Shown: positions 7,900-16,170 of the stretch, piece by piece
Numbering within the stretch: the stretch's first letter is position 1
Layout of the letters: the number at the start of each line of letters is the position of its first letter
NCBI GenBank assembly: GCA_022840285.1
Contig: JALHIE010000077.1
Span: 1 to 20,248, forward strand
DNA length: 20,248 bases
Direction of reading: 5' to 3'
DNA from: Porphyromonadaceae bacterium
Lineage (GTDB): Bacteria > Bacteroidota > Bacteroidia > Bacteroidales > Dysgonomonadaceae
The notes under the pieces: generated by a model
Database searches by the model: none
What the model was told of the DNA's origin: nothing
What the model saw: only the letters and a program-made list of their open reading frames with translations
Made by a program: the position numbers and the translations under genes

Positions 7900-9881
7900 A
7901 AAAAGTGATTAATATCAATTTCCAGGGGCAGGTCATCGCTATCGAAGAAACTGCTTATGAACTTTTGAAGCAATACATAGACAGTCTGAAAAAATATTTT
8001 TCGCGGGAAGAGGGCGGAGAAGAGATTGTAAACGATATAGAAAACCGTATTGCCGAATTGTTTGGAAACCGGCTGAAGCTGGGTATCAATTGCATTACCG
8101 ATGAAGATGTTCAGTCCATTATCTCCAGCATAGGAAGACCGGAAGATTTTGACACGGAATATCAGGAGTCGGTTTACGCCTATGGTGAAACACCTTTTGA
8201 ACAGTTTGCCTCAACTTCGGAGCAGCCGAAATCGGAACCTGGCGGAAGCGAAAGGCGGCAGACCCTCTACCGCAATGCAGACGATAAAATAATTGCTGGT
8301 GTGTGCAGCGGCCTCGCTCATTACTTCAAAATAGATCCGGTGTGGATGCGTATTGTTTTTGTTGTGCTTTTCAGTGTGTTGTTTTGGGTATACCTCATTT
8401 TATGGATTGTCTTAAAGCCCAAAGCGCTGGAGACAAATGTTGCCAGAAGGCTTTATCGGAATCCCAATGACCGTTTCCTGGGAGGGGTTTGCGGAGGAAT
8501 TGCAGCGTACTTCAAAATTGACACGTGGATTCCGCGTTTGCTCTTTGCAGCTCCGTTATTTCTGAATTTGATGGGGATGATCTCTATACCGTTCTTCCCG
8601 TGGAACCGTTTTTTTGACAACGTGGATTTCAACTGGAACATCAATATGTCGGTTGTCGTGATCTATGCCGTTCTATGGGTAATTATTCCGAGGGCCACTA
8701 CCGTAAAGCAGAAACTCGAAATGATGGGTGAGGAGGAATATATCAAATCCATACGTGAAACTGTAAGCGATAACGTGGCAAGTGTGAAAAGCAAAACTGA
8801 CGACGGTGATAATTATACCAAGCCGTACGCTGCAACAGCTGCTGTTGCCGGTGATTCGGAAAAAGTGTCTCTGGATGCCATGCCGCCCGAGCCCCCACGG
8901 TTCCATGCCGCGAAAGCGTCAGCAAACGCAACGGTTGGTTCCGGTAATACGGGTTGTCTGAATGCATTGGGAATCCTTTTCAAAATTATATTCTTTGCGT
9001 TCGCCGGAATTTTTGCTGTAGTTACGACGGGAATGATGATCGCTTTTCTTGTAGCCGGCACAAAATTTGTCCCTCTAAAGTCGTTATTTATTGACCCGGG
9101 TTACGAAAATACCCTGTTGTGGTTGTCTGCAGGATTACTGTTTGCAGTTCCCATTATATCCATTATCGTGTGGATCGTTCGTCGGTCAATGAAAGCAAAA
9201 TCACGTCCGGTTATCGGAGTCGTGTCGATTATCTTGTGGGTCGTCGGAATCTTTTCTGCTACTATGCTCGGATTTAAAGTGGCCGAAAAATTTAGTGTGG
9301 AGTCATCTGCTGAAAATGTACAGGCTCTTTCTGCTTTTAGCGGCGAAAAGTTATACGTGGATATGGCGGTTTATCCGTCAGACTACTACTCTTTCAGCCG
9401 TAACTTCGGACCGGGCCCGGATTTGGATAGTTTTCCCTATTATACCATTAACGAGGACTCCCTGTTATTTTCAAACATTAAACTGCAAATTGTTCAAAGC
9501 GCGGACTCGTTGTTTCACGTAAGAACCGTTTCATCGAGTTCGGGCAGGGACCTGAAGATCGCCAGGAAGAATGCCGCAGAGTTCGCCTATCCCTTACATC
9601 AACAGGATTCCCTGTTGTTTTTGCCCGAGTTCTTCTCAGCTCCCATTTCGCAAGGCTACCGCCTACAGGGCATGATCGTTGAAATCGCGGTGCCGCTCGG
9701 TAAAAGAATTGAGATCGATGAACGGCTGGATGATTACGATAATTTTACCACGAATCCGTCTGTTCGTCGAAAATTGAAGAAAAGCCGCAACAACAAAGCT
9801 TTTGATTGGGATTACGGAGAAGAGTACATTCTCGAAAACGGAAGTTTAAACAAAACGGTTATACTTACAGATTCTATATAA
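7896..9881 (+). CDS. PspC-domain membrane protein with two PspC modules
   Basis: A 661-residue inner-membrane protein. Residues 1-95 form a cytoplasmic domain rich in charged residues. The first PspC domain is near 121-176 (LYRNADDKIIAGVCSGLAHY) and the second near 185-266 (LYRNPNDRFLGGVCGGIAAY), which carries a hydrophobic insert. After a low-complexity linker (about 290-350) come three more membrane helices near 358-390, 406-428 and 438-460. The last 200 residues are polar and probably form a folded domain outside the membrane core. PspC in enterobacteria belongs to the phage-shock response to membrane damage, but no pspA or pspB is present here. By analogy with similar PadR-linked proteins, a role in envelope stress is likely. 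The start is fixed by the four-base overlap with padR. A strong terminator follows. Confidence 0.87.
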   Translation: MKKVININFQGQVIAIEETAYELLKQYIDSLKKYFSREEGGEEIVNDIENRIAELFGNRLKLGINCITDEDVQSIISSIGRPEDFDTEYQESVYAYGETPFEQFASTSEQPKSEPGGSERRQTLYRNADDKIIAGVCSGLAHYFKIDPVWMRIVFVVLFSVLFWVYLILWIVLKPKALETNVARRLYRNPNDRFLGGVCGGIAAYFKIDTWIPRLLFAAPLFLNLMGMISIPFFPWNRFFDNVDFNWNINMSVVVIYAVLWVIIPRATTVKQKLEMMGEEEYIKSIRETVSDNVASVKSKTDDGDNYTKPYAATAAVAGDSEKVSLDAMPPEPPRFHAAKASANATVGSGNTGCLNALGILFKIIFFAFAGIFAVVTTGMMIAFLVAGTKFVPLKSLFIDPGYENTLLWLSAGLLFAVPIISIIVWIVRRSMKAKSRPVIGVVSIILWVVGIFSATMLGFKVAEKFSVESSAENVQALSAFSGEKLYVDMAVYPSDYYSFSRNFGPGPDLDSFPYYTINEDSLLFSNIKLQIVQSADSLFHVRTVSSSSGRDLKIARKNAAEFAYPLHQQDSLLFLPEFFSAPISQGYRLQGMIVEIAVPLGKRIEIDERLDDYDNFTTNPSVRRKLKKSRNNKAFDWDYGEEYILENGSLNKTVILTDSI

Positions 9882-9918
9882 ACTCTACTTTGCATTAATA
9901 ACTTCATGTGTTCAAAAG

Positions 9919-9948
9919 CAGCCGGATCGATTTTCCGGCTGTTTTTTT
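9919..9948 (+). terminator. Intrinsic terminator of the padR-pspC operon
   Basis: CAGCCGGA (9919-9926) and TCCGGCTG (9934-9941) pair perfectly around a seven-base loop and are followed by seven T residues (9942-9948). It lies about 40 bases after the PspC stop and separates it from the DUF389 gene. Confidence 0.9.
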
Positions 9949-9980
9949 GTTGGAAATGAGGGCTAAATTCCCTTTTTTTG

Positions 9981-9988
9981 TAGTTTTG
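9981..9988 (+). promoter_or_regulatory. Bacteroides-type -7 element before the DUF389 gene
   Basis: TAGTTTTG matches TAnnTTTG, 20 bases before the ATG at 10009 and downstream of the terminator. No clear -33 TTTG is seen at the right distance. Confidence 0.5.
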
Positions 9989-10008
9989 TAAAAACAACAG
10001 CAATAGTT

Positions 10009-11355
10009 ATGGAAAAACAAGTCCGGAAACTCGCTACAATTTTCAACCTTCGTTCGGAGTTGGAGGATTACGAAACCATTCACAACGAAATAGAAAAAGG
10101 GATTCAGTTCAGAGGTACCAACCTGTGGATCCTGATGTTTGCCATTGTGGTAGCGTCGGTGGGATTGAACATGAACTCTACGGCTGTAATTATCGGTGCC
10201 ATGCTTATCTCTCCTTTGATGGGCCCGATAAACGGGATGGGGTACAGTTTGGCAACTTATGACTTTTACCTTTTCAGGCGTTCGCTTAAGAACTTCATCT
10301 ACGCCGTAGGAGTAAGCCTGCTCACCTCCGCCCTCTATTTTTTCCTTTCTCCGATAAATGAGGCTCATTCGGAACTGCTGGCCCGAACCAGTCCCACTAT
10401 CTACGATGTGTTGATTGCTCTTTTCGGTGGATTAGCCGGTATTGTAGCCATCAGTAGCAAGCTTAAGGGTAACGTCATTCCTGGAGTAGCTATTGCTACA
10501 GCGCTTATGCCTCCTATCTGTACTGCCGGGTATGGATTGGCCACACTGCAATTCAACTTTTTCTTCGGAGCCTTGTACCTCTTTGCGATCAATACGGTTT
10601 TTATTGCCTTTGCGGCATTGGTAGTATGCCAATACTTGAAGCTTCCCATCAGAAGCATTGTCGATCCCGACAGGAAGAAGCGGGTAAATCATGCTCTTAC
10701 GGCAGTAATTCTTATTACGGCAGTTCCGAGTGTTTATTTCGGATATCAACTCGTTCAGAATGAAAATTTTATCCAGCATGCCGAATATTTTATCAGTCAG
10801 GTTTCTGTAGTGGAGGGGAATTACCTGCAAAAAAACAGCATAACTCCGTCGAATAAAAACGTGGAATTGGTGTATAGTGGCTACGGGCTTTCCCCGAAAC
10901 GCATTGATTCCATTAAGATGGTGGCTTTTCTTAACAAAATCGATACAGCGAAATTGAGTATCAGCCAAGGATTTGAAGCCTCTTTCGTTCAGGAAAACAC
11001 AAGAAAATACCAATCGGAGACCGAAGTTCTCAACAACCGGCTGAATGCGGTAACGTTTGCTTTAAAGCAATCTGAAAACAGAATAGACAGCATAAGGAAT
11101 ATTCCGGCCCTGGGGGAAAAGCTGTTATTGGAAATACAACCGCTGTATCCGCAGATAAGCGGATGTTCTTATACGGAAACTTTTTCTTACTTTACTCAAA
11201 AAGACAGTATCCGTCGCAGCGACAGGACCCCACTTGTCGTTTTTACCGTGCCCCGGAATGCGTTGCGTGCTACCGATAAAAACAAGATCGAGGAATGGCT
11301 CAAAAGCAGGTTACAGAGACCGCAAGTGCTTACCTATTTCGATGAAGTGCGATAA
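10009..11355 (+). CDS. DUF389 (TIGR00341) membrane protein
   Basis: A 448-residue inner-membrane protein of unknown function. The DUF389 core is clear: SVGLNMNSTAVIIGAMLISPLM at about residues 50-71 and GVAIATALMPPICTAGYGLA at about 162-181 are the family's two conserved re-entrant-looking glycine-rich segments. About seven hydrophobic stretches lie between 38 and 245. The last 200 residues are polar and mostly helical with beta-rich ends, and may be a periplasmic or cytoplasmic sensor part. The gene has its own -7 element and follows a terminator, so it is a single-gene unit. No substrate or partner can be deduced. Confidence 0.88.
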   Translation: MEKQVRKLATIFNLRSELEDYETIHNEIEKGIQFRGTNLWILMFAIVVASVGLNMNSTAVIIGAMLISPLMGPINGMGYSLATYDFYLFRRSLKNFIYAVGVSLLTSALYFFLSPINEAHSELLARTSPTIYDVLIALFGGLAGIVAISSKLKGNVIPGVAIATALMPPICTAGYGLATLQFNFFFGALYLFAINTVFIAFAALVVCQYLKLPIRSIVDPDRKKRVNHALTAVILITAVPSVYFGYQLVQNENFIQHAEYFISQVSVVEGNYLQKNSITPSNKNVELVYSGYGLSPKRIDSIKMVAFLNKIDTAKLSISQGFEASFVQENTRKYQSETEVLNNRLNAVTFALKQSENRIDSIRNIPALGEKLLLEIQPLYPQISGCSYTETFSYFTQKDSIRRSDRTPLVVFTVPRNALRATDKNKIEEWLKSRLQRPQVLTYFDEVR

Positions 11356-11401
11356 ATAGAAAAAAGAGCGCTTAAGTTGCTATAAACAAAAGTTTTATTG
11401 C

Positions 11402-11409
11402 TACATTTG
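11402..11409 (+). promoter_or_regulatory. Bacteroides-type -7 element of the SQR operon
   Basis: TACATTTG matches TAnnTTTG, 48 bases before the ATG. A TTG at 11377-11379 lies 22 bases upstream, slightly long for the usual 19-21. Confidence 0.55.
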
Positions 11410-11457
11410 CTGCAATATATCTTGGTCTTCAATGTTTAACTAATACAACGAAATACT

Positions 11458-12915
11458 ATGGCAAGATTACTCATCTTAGGCGCCGGTATATCCGGTCACA
11501 CAGCAGCATTGTCGGCAAGACGAAAATTGGGGAAAGAACACGAAGTCGTGGTTGTTAGCCCAAATTCGCATTACCAGTGGGTCCCTTCCAACATCTGGGT
11601 TGGAATCGGTTTAATGAAAGCGGAACAAGTTATTTTCGAGCTGGCTCCGGTTTACAAAAGAAACCGCATTGTTTTTAAACAGGCGCTGGCGCTCTCCATC
11701 CATCCCGAAGGAAACACGGGAACCGATAAGGGATATGTGAAAATCAGGTACGTTTCGGAAAGTGAAAAAGACCGGGAAGAAACAGTGGAATACGATTACC
11801 TGATCAATGCCACGGGTCCCAAGCTTAATTTTGGGGCTACTGAGGGCCTGGGACCGGAATTTTATACCGATTCCGTATGTACTTATCACCATGCGGCTTT
11901 GACGTGGGAGCATTTACAAACCTGTTTTGCCAAAATGGAAAAAGGCGAAAAGCAGCGAATGGTCATCGGAACGGGGCATCCACTGGCAACCTGCCAGGGA
12001 GCGGCCTTTGAATTTGCGTTAAACATCGCTTTTGAGGTAAGCCGGAGAAAGTTGGATCACCTGGCAGAAATAAGTTGGATCTCCAACGAATATGAATTGG
12101 GCGATTTCGGTATGGGAGGAGCTTTTATAAAACGAAGCGGTTACATTACCCCCACCAAGATTCTTGCTGAGTCACTCTTTACCGAGTACGGTATTACCTG
12201 GACCGTGGGTGCGGGAGTAAAGAGGGTTGAGCCGGGAACCATCCATTACGAGACGCTGGCGGGAGAAGAATTGACCAAAAAGTTCGATTTTGCCATGCTT
12301 ATCCCCAGTTTTGCCGGGGTTGGTTTGAAGGCGTATGACAAAAGAGGAGAGGATATTACTCCGGTTCTGTTTGCCGCAAACGGATTTCTCAAGGTGGATG
12401 CCGATTATACGTTGAAGCCCTACAGTGAATGGAAGACATCGGATTGGCCTTCCATTTACGAGAACCCCACCTACAACAATATTTTCGCTACGGGGATTGC
12501 TTTTGCTCCGCCGCATGCCATTTCTAAACCGATGGTAAGCGCAAAAGGAACGGCTATTTCCGCCACGGCTCCCCGTACAGGGATGCCTTCGGGAGTTATC
12601 GGAAAGGTGGTTGCAGAAAATATTGCCGACAGGATTAAAACTGGCAGTCGCGAGTACAAACACAAGGCTTCCATGGCGCGTATGGGTGCTGCTTGTGTGA
12701 TTTCTGCCGGATTCGGCATAAAGAGGGGAAAGGCTGCGTCAATGACGGTTTTCCCCATTGTTCCCGATTGGGAAAAATATCCGAAATGGGGGAGGAACCT
12801 CCGTTATACACTGGGCGAAATAGGGCTTGCCGGACACTGGTTTAAACTGATCATGCACTACATGTTTTTGTACAAGGCAAAGGCCAACCCTTTTTGGTGG
12901 CTGATTCCGGAATGA
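11458..12915 (+). CDS. sqr: Sulfide:quinone oxidoreductase-like FAD flavoprotein
   Basis: A 485-residue flavoprotein of the SQR/NDH-2 superfamily, likely oxidising sulfide (or a related reduced sulfur compound) and passing electrons to the membrane quinone. The FAD-binding GAGISG motif is at 8-13 and ATG at 118-120 (NATGPKLNF). The C-terminal FAD contact FATGIAFAPP lies at about 343-352, with a PRTGMPSGVIGKVVAENIA helix after it. Cysteines at about 141 (VCTYHHA), 179 (ATCQGA) and 413 (AACVISAG) fall near the places of the three conserved SQR cysteines. The C-terminus (about 455-485) is rich in aromatic and hydrophobic residues, fitting the monotopic membrane anchor of the family. The protein is longer than classical SQRs. 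Substrate is inference from these cysteines; another quinone-linked flavoprotein is possible. A small membrane-protein gene follows 27 bases later. Confidence 0.78.
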   Translation: MARLLILGAGISGHTAALSARRKLGKEHEVVVVSPNSHYQWVPSNIWVGIGLMKAEQVIFELAPVYKRNRIVFKQALALSIHPEGNTGTDKGYVKIRYVSESEKDREETVEYDYLINATGPKLNFGATEGLGPEFYTDSVCTYHHAALTWEHLQTCFAKMEKGEKQRMVIGTGHPLATCQGAAFEFALNIAFEVSRRKLDHLAEISWISNEYELGDFGMGGAFIKRSGYITPTKILAESLFTEYGITWTVGAGVKRVEPGTIHYETLAGEELTKKFDFAMLIPSFAGVGLKAYDKRGEDITPVLFAANGFLKVDADYTLKPYSEWKTSDWPSIYENPTYNNIFATGIAFAPPHAISKPMVSAKGTAISATAPRTGMPSGVIGKVVAENIADRIKTGSREYKHKASMARMGAACVISAGFGIKRGKAASMTVFPIVPDWEKYPKWGRNLRYTLGEIGLAGHWFKLIMHYMFLYKAKANPFWWLIPE

Positions 12916-12942
12916 TTTCGATTATCAATTAAAAACATCGGT

Positions 12943-13101
12943 ATGGATAACAAAAACACAATACCCTACAGCTTGGAATCGTTTGCCACGGTTCCCACAG
13001 GTTGGACGAAATTCTGGCGCACCTGCATTTTGTATCAGGTAGTGCGTTTTTTTGTCATTGGCTTTAAAGTGATGCGGATAGTGGTTGGAGGGCACTCATA
13101 A
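12943..13101 (+). CDS. 52-residue single-span membrane miniprotein linked to SQR
   Basis: A short gene with clean ATG and TAA, same strand, 27 bases after the SQR stop and with no promoter of its own. The N-terminal half is polar (MDNKNTIPYSLESF, then VPTGWTKFWRTC). Residues about 27-45 (CILYQVVRFFVIGFKVMRI) form one amphipathic or membrane-spanning helix with two basic residues, and the end is VVGGHS. Nothing in the composition suggests chance, and I believe similar small proteins follow this flavoprotein in other Bacteroidetes, but I cannot check. I do not recognise a named family. It may be a membrane subunit or an assembly partner of the flavoprotein. Its stop is only eight bases from the converging DUF5686 stop. 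Confidence 0.65.
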   Translation: MDNKNTIPYSLESFATVPTGWTKFWRTCILYQVVRFFVIGFKVMRIVVGGHS

Positions 13102-13109
13102 ACAGGAGG

Positions 13110-15269
13110 TTATAGCTCAAAAGATGCCTTGACTCCGATTTCCCTGAAGTTGGTTTTATGAAACGAGCAAAAAATAGCAGCATTTGCAGTTTTGAAAAAC
13201 CGGTTGCCGACGCCGTATCCAAATTCAGTATACGAAACAATGTAGGGGGTATAGAGTTGACTTATGTACAAACGTTCCCGGTTGATATAATCGGAAATCA
13301 AAGGAATGTTCCGGATAATAAGAAAAGGGGTCTCAAGCATAACATGTCCCTGCACGTAAGAATCGGATGCGTTGTACAGGTGGCGGTTCAGCAAGCTGAA
13401 TGTTCCGCCTATCCCGTCTTGCCAGTTGTCGGGGAAGTTATTTTTGGCAAAGAAAGAAAAATCAGCAAAATATTCGGTGCTCTGGTTAACAAACCGCCCT
13501 GCGCCCACGCGATACTTAAATGAACTCATCAGCCCGAGAGGGATGTTCTGGCTCATGTCGAACTCCACCCGGTTGTATTGTGATGTGCTGCCAAAAACAT
13601 CCCGATAGCTTCTGGAAAGCTCAATTTTGAAAGTGGGGAACCGGGAGCGGACGTAAATTTTTTGCCGCCCTTCATATCGGTAATACTGTTCCGGGGTCCA
13701 GCTGAACCTCAGGTAAGGCGCGAATGCTTTCTTTGTGACAAAGATATTCTCTATGGGATTGCTTTCTCCGGTGACGGGGGGCAATAACGGGTGACCGTTT
13801 TTTTTGGGTTGACGGATGTGGTATTCAATACCGATTGTAGATACAAAACCGTTGAATAGTTCGTAGTCGTTAAATAATTTTACGTAGTAATCCTTGAAAT
13901 AATTGACGGAAATATCTTCAAATTTGATGCCGCTGTTTTGCAAGTTTTTTTGGATTTCATGAATAAACAGCGAACTGTAGGTCGGGTTCCCTATTCCTAC
14001 CGATAAGGAGACGTTCCCATGATAAAACGGTTCATAGTTCCAGGTGCTGGTCACGTCGGAGAAAAATTCTTTGCGACTGAACATGTAGCCGGCAAAGGCA
14101 TTCACGTTGAATGTCCTGCTCCTTTTTAAATCGAAGTTGAAAGACAGTTTTTGCCTGTAGGTCACTCCGTCAATCGATGAATATCCCAGCATCAACGGGT
14201 TCAACAAGCCGCTGTACCCGATCATGGTGGATTGTATCTTATACCTCGAGTCCATGACCATCCGCTGTGCAAACTGTTGTACCCTTTTACCGTTTTGCAG
14301 TGAATTGTCGATCTTCTTTTCGACCGGTTTTAGTTGATTCGTTTTTTTGAAGTTTCTGATAACTTCCACCTCCCTGGCTTGAAGAGGAATTGCCCTGTTC
14401 CGTGCCCAAAAAGCCGAATCGTTGTTGACCGGAACGGAGTCTAACCTTACCCTGAAAAAATCACTGATATTCAGTATCTTTTCTTTTTTCTCCTTTACGC
14501 GAAGAGTAACATCGTTGTAATTCATGGAGGCAAGGTGTCGGCTAGCCACTACATTTCCCAGGTAATTTGCCGTGTGGTAAATCACAAAATGTACCGGTAG
14601 ATAATTGGTTATCCAGGTGTTGCCCATCGTTATTTCAAACGAGAAGTTTGAAAAAGACTCTACGCCTTCGGCGCTGAAATGCACAATGCGCCAGGTGCCG
14701 CTTTCGATTACAAAATGGCCTTTTAGCAGTTTTTGATTGCTGTATATCGGATTAAATTCAACGGTGTAATAGGTCTTGTTATTCTCAAACTGCGTTTGCC
14801 TCAGGTGATAGGTATAGTACCTGGCAGTAGAGAACCGGACAGGCATAAAGAAACTTTCGGTATTTGTCGTTTCCCCATAGACATTGATGTTCAGCAGGTA
14901 AAAAGGGATCATGTCAATGTCTTTCTTTCCTGTCAGCGTCCCGGTCACGTTTTTGATATCCTGCAGGTAATTGTTTGGATAAGTAAACCTCAGGGTACTG
15001 AGGGTTTCTATTACCGCTTCGTCCGATTTCGGATCGTGAAGTACAAACCGGGGCACAAGGTGTGTGTACTTATAGAGAAAATTTTTTTTCAATGTTTCCA
15101 CATAAGTACGCATATAAACATCGGCCGTGTAATTTTCAACCAGGCCGTTGTATTTTTCTGCTGCACTCATCGATCTTTTCAAAACAGTATCAAGCGGGAT
15201 TGTAGTCTGGCTAAGCATGCTTGAAGTGATAAAAATCGACAAGATCAATATGCTCGATCTGATTTTCAT
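13110..15269 (-). CDS. DUF5686 outer-membrane beta-barrel protein
   Basis: A 719-residue exported protein. A signal peptide is visible (MKIRSSILILSIFITSSMLSQ, cut near residue 20). The N-terminal periplasmic half follows (SAAEKYNGLVENYTADVYMR, LKGHFVIESGTWRIVHF), then alternating aromatic beta strands from about residue 360 to the end, closing with FEL, which fits a terminal barrel strand. The family usually carries a carboxypeptidase-regulatory-like domain before the DUF5686 part; here that domain is absent and the protein begins directly with the core, so this is a short member. No function is established beyond outer-membrane location. It has its own -7 element (15280-15287) and converges on the SQR operon. 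Confidence 0.83.
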   Translation of the reverse strand: MKIRSSILILSIFITSSMLSQTTIPLDTVLKRSMSAAEKYNGLVENYTADVYMRTYVETLKKNFLYKYTHLVPRFVLHDPKSDEAVIETLSTLRFTYPNNYLQDIKNVTGTLTGKKDIDMIPFYLLNINVYGETTNTESFFMPVRFSTARYYTYHLRQTQFENNKTYYTVEFNPIYSNQKLLKGHFVIESGTWRIVHFSAEGVESFSNFSFEITMGNTWITNYLPVHFVIYHTANYLGNVVASRHLASMNYNDVTLRVKEKKEKILNISDFFRVRLDSVPVNNDSAFWARNRAIPLQAREVEVIRNFKKTNQLKPVEKKIDNSLQNGKRVQQFAQRMVMDSRYKIQSTMIGYSGLLNPLMLGYSSIDGVTYRQKLSFNFDLKRSRTFNVNAFAGYMFSRKEFFSDVTSTWNYEPFYHGNVSLSVGIGNPTYSSLFIHEIQKNLQNSGIKFEDISVNYFKDYYVKLFNDYELFNGFVSTIGIEYHIRQPKKNGHPLLPPVTGESNPIENIFVTKKAFAPYLRFSWTPEQYYRYEGRQKIYVRSRFPTFKIELSRSYRDVFGSTSQYNRVEFDMSQNIPLGLMSSFKYRVGAGRFVNQSTEYFADFSFFAKNNFPDNWQDGIGGTFSLLNRHLYNASDSYVQGHVMLETPFLIIRNIPLISDYINRERLYISQLYTPYIVSYTEFGYGVGNRFFKTANAAIFCSFHKTNFREIGVKASFEL

Positions 15270-15279
15270 TTCTAAGTTA

Positions 15280-15287
15280 CAAATCTA
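15280..15287 (-). promoter_or_regulatory. Bacteroides-type -7 element of the DUF5686 gene
   Basis: On the minus strand the sequence TAGATTTG matches TAnnTTTG and ends 10 bases before the ATG (15267-15269), which implies a very short leader. No clear -33 element is seen. Confidence 0.45.
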
Positions 15288-15446
15288 ATTAATTTTAAAA
15301 AGAGAATGATTTTAATCCGGTTAAATTTTTTACAAAGCATCCGGCTTTACGGTGCTCAAGGTGTAAATAATGTCAAAAAAGATCTTTTCCATCCCCTAAT
15401 TCTCAAGTTTTTGCCGGATTTTTTAATTTTTAAGTGAATAATTTCG

Positions 15447-15454
15447 TATTTTTG
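15447..15454 (+). promoter_or_regulatory. Bacteroides-type -7 element of the Crp/Fnr gene
   Basis: TATTTTTG fits TAnnTTTG, 29 bases before the ATG at 15484, in an AT-rich divergent region. The 200-base gap between the DUF5686 and Crp genes otherwise holds no gene or RNA that I can see. Confidence 0.5.
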
Positions 15455-15483
15455 TGCTTTATAACATAGTTTTTTAACATGTG

Positions 15484-15822
15484 ATGGGCAGAAGAGCGAA
15501 AGAAACAATTGATTTATCATCCACTTTGGCAGATATTTGGCGAGTGCTCTCGGAAGAGGAGCGTGAACTGATCAAGAAAAATGCCAGGTTTGTTCATTAT
15601 AAGAAAAATGAAACTATTTATATCGAGGAGGAGCAACCCCATGATTTGATGTGTCTGCTTAAGGGGAAAGTGAAAATTTACAAGAGCGGCGTGGGCGGAA
15701 GAACCCAGATTATCCGGATGATCCGTCCCATCCAGTATTTTGGATACCGCGCTTTTTTTGCCTTCCACCGTTTGTTTAATTTCGATGGAACTGATCGAAA
15801 ACATGTTGAGAAAAAACGGTAA
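15484..15822 (+). pseudogene. Crp/Fnr family regulator, N-terminal fragment
   Basis: This fragment encodes the effector-binding beta-roll of a Crp/Fnr regulator: LSEEERELIKKNARF near residues 22-36, YKKNETIYIEEEQP, and LLKGKVKIYKSGVGGRTQIIRMIRP, ending IQYFGYRAFFA (about residues 84-94). Then it leaves the family sequence (FHRLFNFDGT) and stops at 15822. The start is ATG 15484; GTG 15481 is also in frame. Intact Bacteroidota homologues continue after FGYRAFFA with about 13-15 more residues before PSTVC; here PSTVC follows at once in the +1 frame. So an out-of-frame deletion of roughly 40 bases, at about 15754-15763, splits the gene. The protein made would lack the dimer helix and the DNA-binding domain. 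Confidence 0.8.
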
Positions 15823-16147
15823 CCTGGCACTGTTCTTCATTCAGATGTTGTCTTGCGATCTGGGAGTAGCCGATAACCGGGTGGTCAATCTCACCCAAAA
15901 ACACGTCAGGGGAAGACTCGCCGAGTCGCTTATCTTCCTGAAAGAGAGTTATGGCCTGGAAGAAGACGGCGCAACCATCAATATTTATCTGGCGCGAGAG
16001 GATTTGGCTAACCTTTCCAACATGACCACAGCCAATGCTATCAGGACGCTCGCCAACTTCGTAAACGAGCGCATCATTTCCCTCGACGGGAGAAAGATAA
16101 AAATAATTGACGAGGATATGTTATTGAAAATAAGCAAAATAGGATAG
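15785..16147 (+). pseudogene. Crp/Fnr family regulator, C-terminal DNA-binding fragment
   Basis: In the frame one base ahead of the N-terminal fragment, the family sequence resumes at LPSTVCLISMELIENML. The dimerisation helix follows, then NLTQKHVRGRLAESLIFLKE and the winged helix with LAREDLANLSNMTTANAIRTL (recognition helix) and ISLDGRKIKIID, ending ISKIG, as in intact homologues. ATG 15785 could start a separate 120-residue protein; TTG 15740 is also possible but lies inside the first fragment. The HTH sequence is well conserved with no further damage, so the event is recent or an assembly error. The DUF4923 gene starts eight bases later (23 if its ATG at 16171 is used). Confidence 0.8.
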
Positions 16148-16170
16148 CTAAAGAGATGAACGCCTATAGT

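Noticed and set aside
15751..15766. Programmed frameshifting in the Crp gene at the T7 tract
   Set aside because: The conserved residues between the two halves are missing, so frameshifting alone would not give a normal protein; kept only as an alternative in the finding.
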